Assembly (NCBI RefSeq): GCF_007859945.1
Contig: NZ_SJPQ01000001.1
Coordinates: 1,638,489 to 1,702,488, forward strand
Source: Pseudobythopirellula maris
GTDB lineage: Bacteria > Planctomycetota > Planctomycetia > Pirellulales > Lacipirellulaceae
DNA length: 64,000 bases
Reading direction: 5' to 3'
How positions within the stretch are numbered: position 1 is the first letter of the stretch; each line of letters opens with the position of its first letter. The position numbers and the translations under genes were made by a program. Of this stretch, positions 63,581 through 64,000 are shown one piece after another. The notes beneath the pieces were generated by a model. It worked only from the letters and a program-made list of their open reading frames with translations. It had not been told where the DNA came from and did no database searches.

Positions 63581-64000
63581 ATGCACCGGGGTAATCGTCC
63601 GTCGCCCACGCTCGCCTTGCTGAAGAGCTTTAGCAGGCCTCCCCAGGCATGGCGCCCAACGGTTTGGGGCACAGAACGATGCAAATTGCGTAAATACGCC
63701 CTTCAATTGCAACCTAAAGGGGCCGAAAGTGGGGCCTCCCAAGTATATTTAGGTTTTATGCTAAATGGCGGCCCCGCAGGTTGCGGGCTTATCACCACGC
63801 TTATCGCTCGAACCGAACCTGTCGGGAAGAGGTCCCCGGGCGGAGGCGGTCGCTTCCCCTGCGATCGGATTTTTTTGACGCCACGCTGCGTTCCGCAGTG
63901 CTGCACAAGCCATTGCCGCGCATTGCTTGGCTGGAAGTTTCGCATCACGACTCACTCTTAACACTTCTCTTGATCGGGCGCACGTCGCCCAAACACCCTT

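Larger units (their letters stand above)
62788..64000. other. Long region without a supported gene
   Basis: Over 1.2 kb. It holds a perfect 7-bp hairpin (CACTGGC / GCCAGTG, 62924-62942) and a direct repeat (about 63063-63270 and 63379-63580). Open frames are Arg/Pro/Ser-rich, lack ribosome-binding sites and look like decayed or non-coding sequence. From about 63640 composition becomes more AT-rich; no RNA gene could be recognised there. Confidence 0.5.

Noticed and set aside
62953-63684. Several frames of 60-136 codons on both strands
   Set aside because: They overlap one another and the direct repeat, and lack start signals and recognisable sequence.
63600-63720. Cobalamin riboswitch on the minus strand
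   Set aside because: A stretch around GGGGAGGCCTGC loosely recalls the B12 box, but the rest of the riboswitch core is missing.

Overview
The window is GC-rich DNA that looks chromosomal and most probably comes from a marine or aquatic planctomycete of the order Pirellulales, close to Lacipirellulaceae. This rests on gene families seen together here: a PSD1-type cytochrome (DUF1549/DUF1553) next to a DUF1501 protein, a DUF1559 prepilin-like protein, LEPR-XLL N-termini (LEPRRVLS type), PEP-CTERM tails, and dockerin-like EF-hand repeats of the type GDYNxNGVVDAADFTVWRD in five secreted proteins. No phage, integrase or transposase gene was found.

Layout. 1-12.5 kb: the end of an outer-membrane porin gene, a small membrane protein, a c-heme sensor kinase, rnhA, a macro-domain gene bracketed by inverted repeats, recG, a DUF5684 membrane protein and the PSD1/DUF1501 pair. 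12.8-18.3 kb: a signalling block with a lone receiver, a receiver-kinase with a degenerate GGDEF-like tail, a CheY-like receiver, a double receiver, and a histidine kinase whose membrane domain matches the plant ethylene receptor at every copper/ethylene-site residue I could check. 18.4-28.4 kb (minus strand): three rhamnogalacturonan lyases of PL11 type and a sulfatase. 29.3-38.8 kb: DUF1559 protein, tRNA-Lys(CTT), a LamG protein, an autotransporter-repeat PEP-CTERM protein and a DNRLRE PEP-CTERM protein. 39-54.1 kb: GH28 pectinase, ACP-like small protein, cupin, VWA protein, GH29 fucosidase, PL1 pectate lyase, a fragment of the GH28 gene, a HExxH PEP-CTERM protein, a CAP protein, a GloVer-repeat protein and a GH2 beta-galactosidase. 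54.3-62.8 kb: redoxin, dTDP-glucose 4,6-dehydratase, a sigma factor / Ser-Thr kinase / coiled-coil protein operon, PAP2 phosphatase, GT39 glycosyltransferase and a membrane protein. The last 1.2 kb has no convincing gene but contains a diverged direct repeat.

How the genes may work together. PL11 (three), PL1, GH28, GH29, GH2 and a sulfatase together fit extracellular breakdown of pectin, especially rhamnogalacturonan I with galactose and fucose side groups, possibly sulfated. There is no SusC/D pair. Several enzymes carry surface-sorting signals instead (LEPR-XLL, dockerin-like repeats, PEP-CTERM). Substrate and co-regulation are inferences from family membership and clustering.

The observations most worth checking are the ethylene-receptor-like kinase, the inverted-repeat-bracketed macro gene, the shared C-terminal tail on the two LEPR-XLL lyases, the 85-bp GH28 duplicate, and the PEP-CTERM gene that has lost its stop and runs antisense through the CAP gene.
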